Origin: Nitrospirota bacterium
GTDB lineage: Bacteria; Nitrospirota; Thermodesulfovibrionia; Thermodesulfovibrionales; Dissulfurispiraceae
Length of the DNA stretch: 32,936 bases
Assembly (NCBI GenBank): GCA_015233655.1
Contig: JADFXI010000018.1
Coordinates: forward strand, 1-32,936
Direction: 5' to 3'
Shown here: positions 23,999 through 32,116 of the stretch, one piece after another
How positions within the stretch are numbered: position 1 is the stretch's first letter
Layout: each line of letters opens with the position of its first letter
Program-made: the position numbers and the translations under genes
The notes under the pieces: model-generated
What the model saw: only the letters and a program-made list of their open reading frames with translations
Database searches by the model: none
Told to the model about the DNA's origin: nothing

Positions 23999-26440
23999 AT
24001 GTCTAAATTCTACAAGGCTGACTTGCATGTTCACTCCAGCCATTCCAACAAGCCCTCCATGTGGGCGCTCAGAAAGTTCAACTGTCCCGAAAGCTATACG
24101 TCTCCCATGTATATCTACAATACCGCCAAGAAGAAGGAGATGGATTATGTGACCATAACAGACCATAATTCCATCAACGGCGCCCTCGAAATAGCCCATC
24201 TTCCCGGGGCCTTTATAGGCACCGAGATAACGACATACCTTCCAGGTGAAGGGAGCAAACTTCATACAGTGGCCCTCGACATCAGTGAGGCCATTTTTGA
24301 CGACCTGATGCATTTGAGGTCAAATATTTTTGATCTCGTCGGATACCTTCAGAATCACGGCATTGTGCATTTTATCGCCCATCCTCTTTACGACATGAAC
24401 GAGCGGCTTTCTGTTACTGCAATAGAGAAGCTGCTTCTGCTGTTCGAAGTGTTCGAGACAAAAAACGGCTCGCGGTCAAAACGCTACGGCAGAGTAATAG
24501 CGAATTTACTGTCGGCGCTCACCCCGGAAAAGATTGCGCGCCTTGCCGACAAACACGGGATCGTTCCTTACGGCGAAACCCCATGGATAAAGTCGGTCGT
24601 AGCCGGTTCGGACGATCACAGCGGGTTCTTCATCGGGCGCGCCTATACAGCGTCAAAAAATGGCGAGACACTTGAGGCTTTCCTGGACTCCGTTAAAAAT
24701 AAACAGAGCTGGGCGGCCGGCGACGACGGCGACGCACTGACTCTCGCGCACAGCATTTACGGTATTGGCTACCGCTTCTTCAAGGAGCGTTATGATACGA
24801 AGAAAGGGAATTCTTTCCCCTTTATAAACGCGCTTCTAAAAAGGATCTTCAGCGCCAACCAGGACAAGTCCTCGCTCTTTGATAAGATCAATTTACTTAT
24901 CAGAAAGAACATCCCTGAGGTATTCAGCGGCTACGACGGCAAGACGTTCGAAGAAATCCTGGACAGGGAGGCCAAGCGCCTGCTGAACGATGTTAAATTC
25001 CTCGATACGATAAACACCGCGAGCGTAAACAGGAAGGTGTTTGCCGTGACCAGTTATCTTGCCAACAGGCTCATATACATCTATACCGAAAGGCTGACGA
25101 GGATGCAGTTGTCGAAGGGCATTCTCAACATAGCGAATTCCCTGAGCACAATAGGTTTCGTTCACCTGCTCGCATCTCCATATTATATATCTTTCCACCA
25201 TCAGCACAGGAGCAAGGAGCTGATCAAGTCGCTCGAAGATGAGTACCTGCCTGCAAGGACTAAGGGCAGACAGAAAATTGCACTGTTCACCGATACCCTT
25301 CACGAAATAAATGGCGTCGCCATAACCATAAAGAGACTGATTGAGTCAGCCAGGAAGCAGGACATAGAGTTCGTGGTCATCACATCGACCCACGAGGAAA
25401 CAGGCTACAGGGACGGAGTGATGAACTTCAAATCCATCGGTGATTTTGCTCTTCCGGAGTATCCGGACCTCAAGCTCCACTTCCCTCCGATCCTGGATGT
25501 GATCGATTACTTCGAGAAGGAAGAATTCACCAGAATTCATGTGAGCACGCCGGGAACGCTCGGGCTGCTCTCTCTTTTTATCGCCAAGCTAATGTATATA
25601 CCCATATCCGGCACCTATCACACGGACATACCACAGTACGTGAAGAGCCTTACGGACGATACCTTCCTTGAGAATGTGGCATGGAATTTTATGATATGGT
25701 TCTACAATCTTATGGAAGAGGTGATGGTCCCTTCGTCAAGCACAAGACAGCAGCTTGTGCAGAGAGGGCTTGCCGCAGGCAAGGCAAAACCTCTGCCGCG
25801 CTGGGTGGATACGGACGTATTTTCTCCGTCAAAGAAAGACCCTTACCTGTGGCGGAGGTACGGCCTAGGTGATGCCGTCAAGCTGCTTTATGTGGGCCGC
25901 GTCTCAAAAGAGAAAAACCTCGAACTCCTTGCCAGGTCTTTTATGACTGTTGTAGACGCCGGGAACGAATGCAACCTCATTATTGCAGGCGACGGGCCTT
26001 ACAGGAAGGAGCTTGAACAGTTGCTGCAAGGTTATCCCGTGCTTTTTACCGGCTTCCTTACCGGCGAAGAACTGCACACGGCCTATGCGTCTGCCGATGT
26101 TTTCGTTTTCCCCAGCACCACCGATACATTCGGCAACGTAGTGCTGGAGGCCCAGGCCTCGGGACTGCCGGTCATAGTCTCTGATGAGGGGGGGCCCAAA
26201 GAGTTGATTGTCAACGGCAGGACAGGGAAGGTCGTAAAGGCAGACAGCAGTGACGCATTGATAGATGCGATTACCTTTTTCTTAAACGACAGGACCGCCA
26301 TTTCCAGGATGGGAATGGAAGCGCGCTATTTTACGGAAGACAACGGAATCCATGCCAGTGAGGCATACAGCACAATATTACGAACCGGTTCCATCAGTGG
26401 AGAGCCATGCCCCGTGCAGGGAAGCCACGTACAGGTGTAA
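23999..26440 (+). CDS. PHP phosphoesterase / GT4 glycosyltransferase fusion
   Basis: An 813-residue fusion. Residues 1-230 form a PHP metal-dependent phosphoesterase domain with its ligands in place: DLHVHSSHS (His10, His12), TDHNS (Asp55, His56), GTEI, FIAHP and GSDDHSG. Residues 230-420 are helical and unassigned. Residues 425-800 are a GT4-type glycosyltransferase: LFTDTLHEINGVA, SGTYHTDIPQY, YVGRVSKEKNLELL and PSTTDTFGNVVLEAQASGLP, with Asp709 and Glu717 in the EX7E position. The HTD and TDTFG features resemble SQD2/MgtA-type glycolipid glycosyltransferases. The ribosome-binding site is weak. The end overlaps the radical-SAM gene by 34 bases. Sugar donor and acceptor are unknown. Confidence 0.87.
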   Translation: MSKFYKADLHVHSSHSNKPSMWALRKFNCPESYTSPMYIYNTAKKKEMDYVTITDHNSINGALEIAHLPGAFIGTEITTYLPGEGSKLHTVALDISEAIFDDLMHLRSNIFDLVGYLQNHGIVHFIAHPLYDMNERLSVTAIEKLLLLFEVFETKNGSRSKRYGRVIANLLSALTPEKIARLADKHGIVPYGETPWIKSVVAGSDDHSGFFIGRAYTASKNGETLEAFLDSVKNKQSWAAGDDGDALTLAHSIYGIGYRFFKERYDTKKGNSFPFINALLKRIFSANQDKSSLFDKINLLIRKNIPEVFSGYDGKTFEEILDREAKRLLNDVKFLDTINTASVNRKVFAVTSYLANRLIYIYTERLTRMQLSKGILNIANSLSTIGFVHLLASPYYISFHHQHRSKELIKSLEDEYLPARTKGRQKIALFTDTLHEINGVAITIKRLIESARKQDIEFVVITSTHEETGYRDGVMNFKSIGDFALPEYPDLKLHFPPILDVIDYFEKEEFTRIHVSTPGTLGLLSLFIAKLMYIPISGTYHTDIPQYVKSLTDDTFLENVAWNFMIWFYNLMEEVMVPSSSTRQQLVQRGLAAGKAKPLPRWVDTDVFSPSKKDPYLWRRYGLGDAVKLLYVGRVSKEKNLELLARSFMTVVDAGNECNLIIAGDGPYRKELEQLLQGYPVLFTGFLTGEELHTAYASADVFVFPSTTDTFGNVVLEAQASGLPVIVSDEGGPKELIVNGRTGKVVKADSSDALIDAITFFLNDRTAISRMGMEARYFTEDNGIHASEAYSTILRTGSISGEPCPVQGSHVQV

Positions 26441-27666
26441 GGCACATCCTTTTCCCCCTCCTGCGCAGCACGCTGCCGGGTCAGCTTGTAATTCAGTATA
26501 CCGATAAGTGCAATGCCCGCTGTCCGCAGTGCGGCATGAGAGTCACAGAACCTTTCAAACGCTCGACACTCCAGATCGACACAGTCAAGAGGATGATAGA
26601 CCACGCCACGGAAAACGGCGTGAATGCTGTTTCTTTTACCGGCGGAGAACCCTTTCTCTTCTTCGACCATATTATGGAACTCGTGGAATATGCACATGCG
26701 GCCGGGATTAAATATACGAGGACAGGCACCAACGGGTTTATCTTCATGCATCCCGACAGGCCTGACTTTGATTCCCGAATCAGGAAGATGGCTGAACGGA
26801 TCGCCCGGTCGGGGCTCTACACTTTCTGGATCAGCATTGATTCAGCCGTCTCGTTCCTGCACGAAGAAATGCGGGGCTTGCCGGAAGTCGTAAAGGGCAT
26901 CGAAAAGGCGCTGCCGATATTCAGAGAGTACGGAGTATATCCATCCGCCAACCTCGGCATAAACAGGAATACCGGAGGGGAACCTCACCTTCCCTCGGAA
27001 ACTGTTTCTCTGCAGCTCTATGAGTCCTTCAAAACGGCCTTCGGAAAGTTCTACGACAGGGTCATAGACCTCGGCTTCACCATTGTCAATGCCTGTTATC
27101 CCATGAGCATTGACGAGGAAACAGTGGGGCTGGATGCAGTATACGGCGCCGCTTCAGCTGCATCGCTTATAAAATTCAGCAGAGAGGAACGCGCACTGGT
27201 TTTTAAGGCCCTCTTTGATACAATACCGGCATACAGGTCGAAAATAAGGATATTCTCGCCGCGTACCTCTCTTTTCTCCCTGATAAGGCAATATACCCTT
27301 GACGAAAGCTACAGTTATTCCTGCAGGGGCGGCATAGAATTCTTTTTTGTCAATGCGAGCGATGGCGATACTTATCCGTGCGGCTATCGGGGGACGGACA
27401 ATCTCGGCAAGTTCTGGGACATCGATTTTAAGAAGCTCGATAAGAAAGCGGAGTGCAGACGATGTGACTGGGAATGTTTCAGAGACCCGTCAGAGCTGTC
27501 CGGGCCGCTCCTTGAGCTATTCGGCAATCCTGCTATTTTCATCGGACGGATTATCAAAGACCCGGCATATATGAAGCTATGGCTTGAAGATTTGAGATAC
27601 TTTGCAGCATGCAATTTCTTTGACGGGAGAACGCCGCCTGATTATAAAAAAATGTCGGTATTTTAG
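26407..27666 (+). CDS. Radical SAM / SPASM-like protein
   Basis: A 419-residue radical SAM enzyme. The cluster motif is CNARCPQC (Cys35, Cys39, Cys42), followed by SFTGGEPFLF, which holds the SAM-binding GGEP. The C-terminal part (about 310-365) has YSCRGG, TYPCGYRG and CRRCDWECF, a set of cysteines consistent with a SPASM-type auxiliary iron-sulfur domain. Such enzymes often modify peptides or lipid and sugar precursors; no precursor peptide gene is evident nearby. GGAG five bases before ATG 26407 supports a start inside the glycosyltransferase gene, 34 bases before its stop, suggesting coupling. The substrate is unknown; the context favours envelope chemistry. Confidence 0.85.
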   Translation: MPRAGKPRTGVRHILFPLLRSTLPGQLVIQYTDKCNARCPQCGMRVTEPFKRSTLQIDTVKRMIDHATENGVNAVSFTGGEPFLFFDHIMELVEYAHAAGIKYTRTGTNGFIFMHPDRPDFDSRIRKMAERIARSGLYTFWISIDSAVSFLHEEMRGLPEVVKGIEKALPIFREYGVYPSANLGINRNTGGEPHLPSETVSLQLYESFKTAFGKFYDRVIDLGFTIVNACYPMSIDEETVGLDAVYGAASAASLIKFSREERALVFKALFDTIPAYRSKIRIFSPRTSLFSLIRQYTLDESYSYSCRGGIEFFFVNASDGDTYPCGYRGTDNLGKFWDIDFKKLDKKAECRRCDWECFRDPSELSGPLLELFGNPAIFIGRIIKDPAYMKLWLEDLRYFAACNFFDGRTPPDYKKMSVF

Positions 27667-27680
27667 AGAAAGGGTTGTTT

Positions 27681-28370
27681 GTGGCTAGGTCTATTGCTGA
27701 AGCTGCGGCAATATGGTCACTTATTATAGTTCTCATCTTTTCGGCCTCAGTTGAGGCTTACGATGTTCCCTCGCCAGTACTTGGTTTTGATGGCGTAATC
27801 GAACAGAGCGGTATCCCCAGGACGTGGGTGCTCAGGACAAGGGCCGGAAGGGCCGACGCTGCTGTTGTCCACGAAAGTGAAGGGCAGGTTCTGCATATTA
27901 AGTGTAGAGAATCGTCCTTTTCTCTGGAGCGTGAAATTATGATTGCCCCTGATGATTTCCGTTTTGTCAGTTGGACCTGGAAGGCGGTGCGACTTCCTCA
28001 GTTGGGAGACGTGCGCAGGAAGGAGCGCGATGACCAGGCCTTGCAGCTGCTTGTCGCATTCGATAACGGCAGGGTGCTGAGCTATGTGTGGGACTCAAAT
28101 GCCCCGGAGGGTACTGTTGTCGATGAATCCATAGGATGGCCTGTAAATCTTGCCATAAGAGTAATAGTAGTGAAGTCGGGACCGGAAGATACCGGCAAAT
28201 GGATTACACATACTAGAAACGTATATGAGGATTACAGAAAGTATTTTAATGAGCCGCCGCCCCGCCTTAAAGGAGTGAGGATACAATCCAATACGCAGTA
28301 TACAAAAGACACTGCCGAGGGATTTGTCCGGAATATCGTCTTCAGCAGGTCCCTTCAGGCACTACAGTAA
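27681..28370 (+). CDS. DUF3047 exported protein
   Basis: About 229 residues. A signal peptide or N-terminal anchor (IWSLIIVLIFSASVEA) is followed by a DUF3047 beta-rich domain: FVSWTWKAVRLPQ, then DVRRKERDDQALQLLVAF and SYVWDSNAPEGT, the last close to the family signature. The biochemical role of DUF3047 is not known; a periplasmic binding or sugar-recognition role is only a guess. GTG 27681 is preferred to TTG 27675 because AAAGGG lies six bases before it. It follows the radical-SAM gene by 14 bases and ends the gene run begun at 19689. After it the sequence changes to accessory DNA. Confidence 0.8.
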   Translation: MARSIAEAAAIWSLIIVLIFSASVEAYDVPSPVLGFDGVIEQSGIPRTWVLRTRAGRADAAVVHESEGQVLHIKCRESSFSLEREIMIAPDDFRFVSWTWKAVRLPQLGDVRRKERDDQALQLLVAFDNGRVLSYVWDSNAPEGTVVDESIGWPVNLAIRVIVVKSGPEDTGKWITHTRNVYEDYRKYFNEPPPRLKGVRIQSNTQYTKDTAEGFVRNIVFSRSLQALQ

Positions 28371-28763
28371 AAGATGTCCCTGCGCTAAGGAACCCGCTAT
28401 GCTCAAAGAGTGCAGTCGGTGTTGATCTCTTTTGACTCTTGTTACAATCTTGACGTCTACACAGGATTTAAGTGTTTCTATTACATTTAAGTTATCTCGC
28501 ATTGTCATATTAACTTAACTCATTTGTAATGCTCCTGTAATTGCAGGATGTTACCATTTCGGCAATATGACACATCGAAATGTTCCAGTCACAATTCCGG
28601 TCGATATGTTGATGAGCCATCACATGATATAGGCCTTGATCATCTTTGCAAGAGTGTGAATCGACAAACACCTTTTGGCGATGAAGTGTGGCAGACGAAG
28701 AAATGCAACGAGTTCGGTTTGGAATCAACTTAAAAAGCGCAATATGCCATTTAAGGAGGTTTT
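28371..28763. other. Intergenic region with decayed mobile DNA
   Basis: There is no intact gene here. An imperfect inverted repeat lies around 28405-28435 just after the DUF3047 gene, without a U-run. Its second half holds the RAYT remnant (28605-28733). The first half is AT-rich, with TTGAC-like hexamers at 28433-28450 but no well-spaced -10. Confidence 0.5.
28605..28733 (+). pseudogene. C-terminal remnant of a REP-associated tyrosine transposase (RAYT)
   Basis: The frame reads YVDEPSHDIGLDHLCKSVNR, then QTPFGDEVWQTKK and EFGLEST before TAA. This matches the C-terminal block of RAYT / TnpA-REP Y1 transposases, which runs YVNEP...VNRG-PFGDE-W...LGLEST. The N-terminal catalytic HUH and Tyr regions are absent, and the usual LRPRGRP end after LEST is cut by a stop. 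Sequence upstream in the same frame (28548-28604) shows no similarity. It is a dead fragment, and its recognition rests on a remembered family pattern. Confidence 0.6.
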
Positions 28764-29240
28764 ATGAAACGGTTTCATTGTTTAACAGTTGTTCTTATTT
28801 TTTTGATGGTAACCTTTTGCATCTCGACTGCTGCTATTGCAGCACCGGGCTTTGTATCTTATATTATCAACACTGATGAAAACGTTACTGCGACAGTGGA
28901 AGGACAAGGTATAACTTTTATAGCCACAGAAACCGATATCGCGGTGAACATAGATATTCAAATGAAAGATAAAAGAATAACATTTGAGCGGAGCAAAGGC
29001 CCCGCAAACTCACAAATTAGCCTGGGCTCACACTTGAATAATGAAACAAACCCAACCGTGCTATCCGATAACGATTATCAAGATATAGAAAATTTATTTG
29101 TGCTTGTACGTCAATCGCCGCCCAAAAGCAATGAACAGGCAAAAAACATCGGCCTTCTATTGAACCTATTGTCAAGTTGGCCAAAGGTAATGCCTGTTTA
29201 TGCCGTTATTGACAGCGAAAACACTACAGCCATAGATTGA
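28764..29240 (+). CDS. Secreted protein of unknown function
   Basis: A 158-residue exported protein. A signal peptide spans about 1-27 (basic start, CLTVVLIFLMVTFCI core, cleavage near AIA-AP). The mature part begins with a beta-rich region (NVTATVEGQGITFIATETDIAVNIDIQM) and ends with a helical region. I recognise no family. AAGGAGG four bases before the ATG is strong, so it is likely expressed. Base use is AT-richer than the core genes. It lies between the RAYT remnant and the IS21 element, so it is probably horizontally acquired cargo or an orphan left by rearrangement. Confidence 0.65.
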   Translation: MKRFHCLTVVLIFLMVTFCISTAAIAAPGFVSYIINTDENVTATVEGQGITFIATETDIAVNIDIQMKDKRITFERSKGPANSQISLGSHLNNETNPTVLSDNDYQDIENLFVLVRQSPPKSNEQAKNIGLLLNLLSSWPKVMPVYAVIDSENTTAID

Positions 29241-29247
29241 CCTCGGT

Positions 29248-29299
29248 TGTCAATAGTGGACACCAAAAGCCTCATGCGGCGATCCGTTCTTTGTGGAAC
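29248..29299. mobile_element. Possible end of a second insertion sequence, cut by IS21
   Basis: TGTCAATAGTGGACACC (29248-29264) looks like the terminal repeat of IS3-type elements. On the minus strand the adjoining bases read as a short open tail, FHKERIAA, followed by TGA. It ends abruptly where IS21 begins. The assignment is tentative. Confidence 0.3.
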
Positions 29300-29304
29300 T
29301 GTTA

Positions 29305-29429
29305 CGTCCCAGCAATTCGAGTCCGATTTTAGGGGTGCAATTCCCACCTAACCGATACCAGTTTTAAGGTATCCATTCCCACCAAAACGAGTCCGGTATT
29401 CCGGGGTCGATTCCCAGGTAAACGAGACC
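29305..29429 (+). repeat. Four internal repeats at the IS21 left end, 35-bp period
   Basis: Copies start at about 29305, 29339, 29374 and 29409. Their TCCC cores lie at 29307, 29342, 29377 and 29412, exactly 35 bases apart. The consensus is ATTCCCA-C-TAA-CGA-ACC, and the 15-base spacers are related too, so these are diverged 35-bp tandem units. They are the likely IstA binding sites. Confidence 0.75.
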
Positions 29430-29508
29430 ACCTGTAGAAGCTGTTATGATGTCCCAATTTTATTTTGACAAGGGGGGCAGCGTGACGGCCAAGAACAGGA
29501 GGCGGTTA

Positions 29509-31038
29509 ATGGAAAGGAAGATAGTAGAGCAACTGGTCTCTGGCAAAGGGCGTAATGCCATATGCAGGGATTTGAAAGTAGGAAAGAACCGTTTGGCCCA
29601 TATTCGGGAGAAAGCGAGAGAGTATGGGTATCTTGATAGAAGCATACCCATTCCCCCTTATCCCGAGGCTCTCTTTCCGGATCAGCCCGATGGCAGGTCA
29701 TTAAAAACATCCGAGGCGGACCTGCAGTTACAAGCACAGAGGCCTTGGATTGAAGATCGGCTTCAGGCCGGCTGGCAGCCAATCACTATTTTCGAAGAAC
29801 TTCCGGTAAGTATAGGCCGGTCAAGTTTTTACAGGTTTTTACACCGTTACAAATTGGCAGACATTGGTGAAAGTGCCCGGAAAACACTCATAGAGGAAAT
29901 CATCTATGCCCCAGGAGATGCACTCATAGTTGACTGGGGCAAAATCCGCAATGTAATCGACCCTGAGACTGGAAAGAAGCGTACCCTGTGGATGTTCATT
30001 GGCGTAATGGGACATTCACGGTATATGATGGTGCGTCTTGTATGGGCATATGATGTGCCGACCACACTTGCAACTTTGGAAGATATGTTCATGGAGCTGG
30101 GCGGCGTGCCAAAGAGAATCATTTCCGATAACCCTAAATGCTTTGCCCTTGAGGCCTCCAAATACGAACCCCTGCTCAATCCTGTATATGAGAGGTTTGC
30201 CGCACACTACGGCACTACCATTGAATGCCTGCCGCCTGGCTCACCTGAACTGAAGGGCAAAGTTGAGAGAATGGTTCCATTTGCAAGGAGATTATATCAG
30301 GCACATGGAAATGCCTGGAACGGATTGGACGAATCACAGCAGTACATGAACAAGAAGGTTTCCATTGCCAATGAGCGGATACATGGCACGACACGCAAAA
30401 GACCTGTTGATGTATTTTCAGAAGAAGCGGCGGCATTAAAGGCGCTGCCTGCCATCGCCTATGAAATTGAAGATTTCCATGAAGGCACAGTGAGGAAGGA
30501 CTGCCATGTCCGTTTCCGGGACAAATACTATTCAGTAGAAGAAGAGTATCGTAATCAGGACGTTGCGGTAATCGGCGATTCAAAACAGGTAAGCATCTAC
30601 CATAAAGGCAAACTGATAGAAGTGCATGACCGCATCACTGACCCCTTTATATCCAAAAGCACCAAAGAATGCCACAAGGCACCCTGGCAACGCTCAATCA
30701 TGGAAGGATCGTTCTACAGGAAACGGGCGGCAAAGTTGGGTCCATATGTTGAAGAGATTATTGTCAGGCTGCTCATCCAGGGCAACGGCTTCATTGATAC
30801 CAGAAAGGTATGGGGGATACTTGCCCTTGATAAGAAGTACTCTGCCGACGACATTAACAATGCCTGCCAAAAAGCTTTGTCTGTAGATGCTATCAGCTAC
30901 CGGAGCATCCTGACGTTTCTGCAGCTCAAAGCAACGGGACAGCAAGAAGAAAACAAAGGAGGGTTTACCGAAGACATAAAGAAGTCCAAATTCGTAAGAC
31001 CCATAGAGGAGTATCAACAACTATTATTTGGGAGGTAA
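29509..31038 (+). CDS. istA: IS21 transposase IstA
   Basis: DDE transposase that cuts and joins the element ends, working with the IstB ATPase. The 509 residues start with a helix-turn-helix region (VSGKGRNAICRDLKVGKNRL). The catalytic core has Asp142 in IVDWGKI, Asp207 in IISDNP and Glu247 in GSPELKGKVER. A C-terminal beta domain follows, including the RFRDKYYSVEEEYR segment typical of IstA. AGGAGG six bases before ATG 29509 favours this start; GTG 29482 (also with a G-rich site) and ATG 29446 are alternatives. It ends three bases before istB, so the pair is translationally coupled. Confidence 0.93.
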   Translation: MERKIVEQLVSGKGRNAICRDLKVGKNRLAHIREKAREYGYLDRSIPIPPYPEALFPDQPDGRSLKTSEADLQLQAQRPWIEDRLQAGWQPITIFEELPVSIGRSSFYRFLHRYKLADIGESARKTLIEEIIYAPGDALIVDWGKIRNVIDPETGKKRTLWMFIGVMGHSRYMMVRLVWAYDVPTTLATLEDMFMELGGVPKRIISDNPKCFALEASKYEPLLNPVYERFAAHYGTTIECLPPGSPELKGKVERMVPFARRLYQAHGNAWNGLDESQQYMNKKVSIANERIHGTTRKRPVDVFSEEAAALKALPAIAYEIEDFHEGTVRKDCHVRFRDKYYSVEEEYRNQDVAVIGDSKQVSIYHKGKLIEVHDRITDPFISKSTKECHKAPWQRSIMEGSFYRKRAAKLGPYVEEIIVRLLIQGNGFIDTRKVWGILALDKKYSADDINNACQKALSVDAISYRSILTFLQLKATGQQEENKGGFTEDIKKSKFVRPIEEYQQLLFGR

Positions 31039-31040
31039 CA

Positions 31041-31802
31041 ATGAATACTGAAACAGTCCGAAGTCAGTTTAAAACACTCAAGCTTCACACTGCAGCAACA
31101 GAGCTTCAGGAGGTGCTTGAACAGCACAAAAAGGCAGTATCCCTGTCATGGATCAGTGATCTGTTGGAGCGTGAGATCGATTCCAGAAGGGAAAGGGCAT
31201 TGATGACCCGTATAAAGAAGGCCAACTTCCCCGAGATCACCACACTGGAGACCTTTGACTGGTCGTTTAATCCTCAGATCGATGAGAACAGAATTCGGCA
31301 GATCGCTACTCTGGACTTCATGGCAAATAACCAGATATGTCTTTTCCTGGGGCAGCCCGGAACCGGAAAGACCCATCTTGCACTGGCTATAGGGGTGCTG
31401 GCAGCAAACAGGGGATATCGTGTCTATTGCAATAGTATCAAAAGACTAGCCGAGGATATTCTCCGAGCCAAGACTAAAAACAATCTCGATGTCTTGTTCA
31501 AAAGAATTCTATCAGCACGACTGTGGATATTCGATGATTGGGGAGTGACGACCATGAGCAGAGAAGTGGCCGAGGAAATATTCGATCTTCTGGATAGAAG
31601 AAAGCACAGTTCGGCAATGATATTGACATCGAACAGGGATATAGATGAATGGCCGCAGGTATTCCCAGACCAGGTCATCGCCAATGCAACGATTGATCGA
31701 ATATTCGACCGGGCAGATATCTCCATCTTCAAGGGAACGAGTTTCAGACTGAAAGGTAAAATCGAGATCAAAAATGATAGTTTAAAAATCAGACGGAAGT
31801 AG
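31041..31802 (+). CDS. istB: IS21 helper ATPase IstB
   Basis: AAA+ ATPase that selects target DNA and stimulates IstA. Of its 253 residues, 1-70 are a helical N-terminal part. Walker A is GQPGTGKT at 104-111, with HLALAIG after it. Walker B is LWIFDDWG, and SAMILTSNRDIDEW is the sensor region. GTSFRLKGK near the end is a typical IstB signature. GGAGG five bases before the ATG supports the start, two bases after the istA stop. The protein appears intact, so the element could still be active. Confidence 0.95.
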   Translation: MNTETVRSQFKTLKLHTAATELQEVLEQHKKAVSLSWISDLLEREIDSRRERALMTRIKKANFPEITTLETFDWSFNPQIDENRIRQIATLDFMANNQICLFLGQPGTGKTHLALAIGVLAANRGYRVYCNSIKRLAEDILRAKTKNNLDVLFKRILSARLWIFDDWGVTTMSREVAEEIFDLLDRRKHSSAMILTSNRDIDEWPQVFPDQVIANATIDRIFDRADISIFKGTSFRLKGKIEIKNDSLKIRRK

Positions 31803-31817
31803 TATTATAAAAAAGGT

Positions 31818-31862
31818 GGTCTCCATTACCTGGGAATGAAGTGGTCTCGATTATCTGGGACG
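31818..31862 (-). repeat. Two repeats at the IS21 right end, 25-bp period
   Basis: Inverted copies of the left-end repeat at 31818-31838 and 31843-31862 (GGTCTCCATTACCTGGGAA and GGTCTCGATTATCTGGGAC), with GGGA cores 25 bases apart. The spacing differs from the 35 bases at the left, so the two ends are distinguishable to the transposase. Confidence 0.72.
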
Positions 31863-31867
31863 TGACA

Positions 31868-32053
31868 GTCTACAGTCCCCCTGCGAATCTTTCCCTTTTG
31901 ATATTCCACTTTTGCTTTTTTAATGCTTAATGCAAGCTTGTCTCTCCGCTCCTCGATTAAGCGATTTCTGATGATCTCAAGAAGTGATTCCCGCTGATCT
32001 TCCGGCAGAGATTCAACAACCTCAAGAGCGTCATTGAATGTTACGGTTTTCAT
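31868..32053 (-). pseudogene. Antitoxin-like gene truncated by IS21
   Basis: The first 62 codons (MKTVTFNDALEVVESLPEDQ onward, ending GKIRRGTVD) resemble small addiction-module antitoxins of the type paired with RelE/ParE-like toxins. Translation then enters the IS21 right end and stops at 31826 after 13 foreign residues. The missing end would hold the toxin-binding part. Neither that end nor a toxin gene is found beyond the left IS end at 29300. AGGAGGG before the ATG shows the gene was translated. Family assignment is by general resemblance only. Confidence 0.65.
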
Positions 32054-32116
32054 ATCGCTGCCCTCCTGCGCTTATTTTAGCATTTCCCATTGCTCAGCAG
32101 TTTTTTTCAGGCATTC

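Larger units (their letters stand above)
29300..31867 (+). mobile_element. Complete IS21-family insertion sequence
   Basis: A 2568-bp element with istA and istB. The ends are TGTTACGTCCCAG (left) and CTGGGACGTGACA (right), an imperfect inverted pair with TG...CA termini; the similarity runs about 25 bases inward. Both transposition genes are intact. No target duplication of 4-8 bp can be seen: left flank ends TGGAAC, right flank begins GTCTAC. The right end lies inside an antitoxin-like gene, and the other half of that gene is absent on the left. This suggests an adjacent deletion or rearrangement after insertion. Confidence 0.88.

Noticed and set aside
28405-28440. Candidate terminator after DUF3047
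   Set aside because: The arms pair only imperfectly and no U-run follows.
28510-28728. 72-codon minus-strand frame over the RAYT remnant
   Set aside because: Antisense to the recognisable RAYT tail and without a ribosome-binding site.
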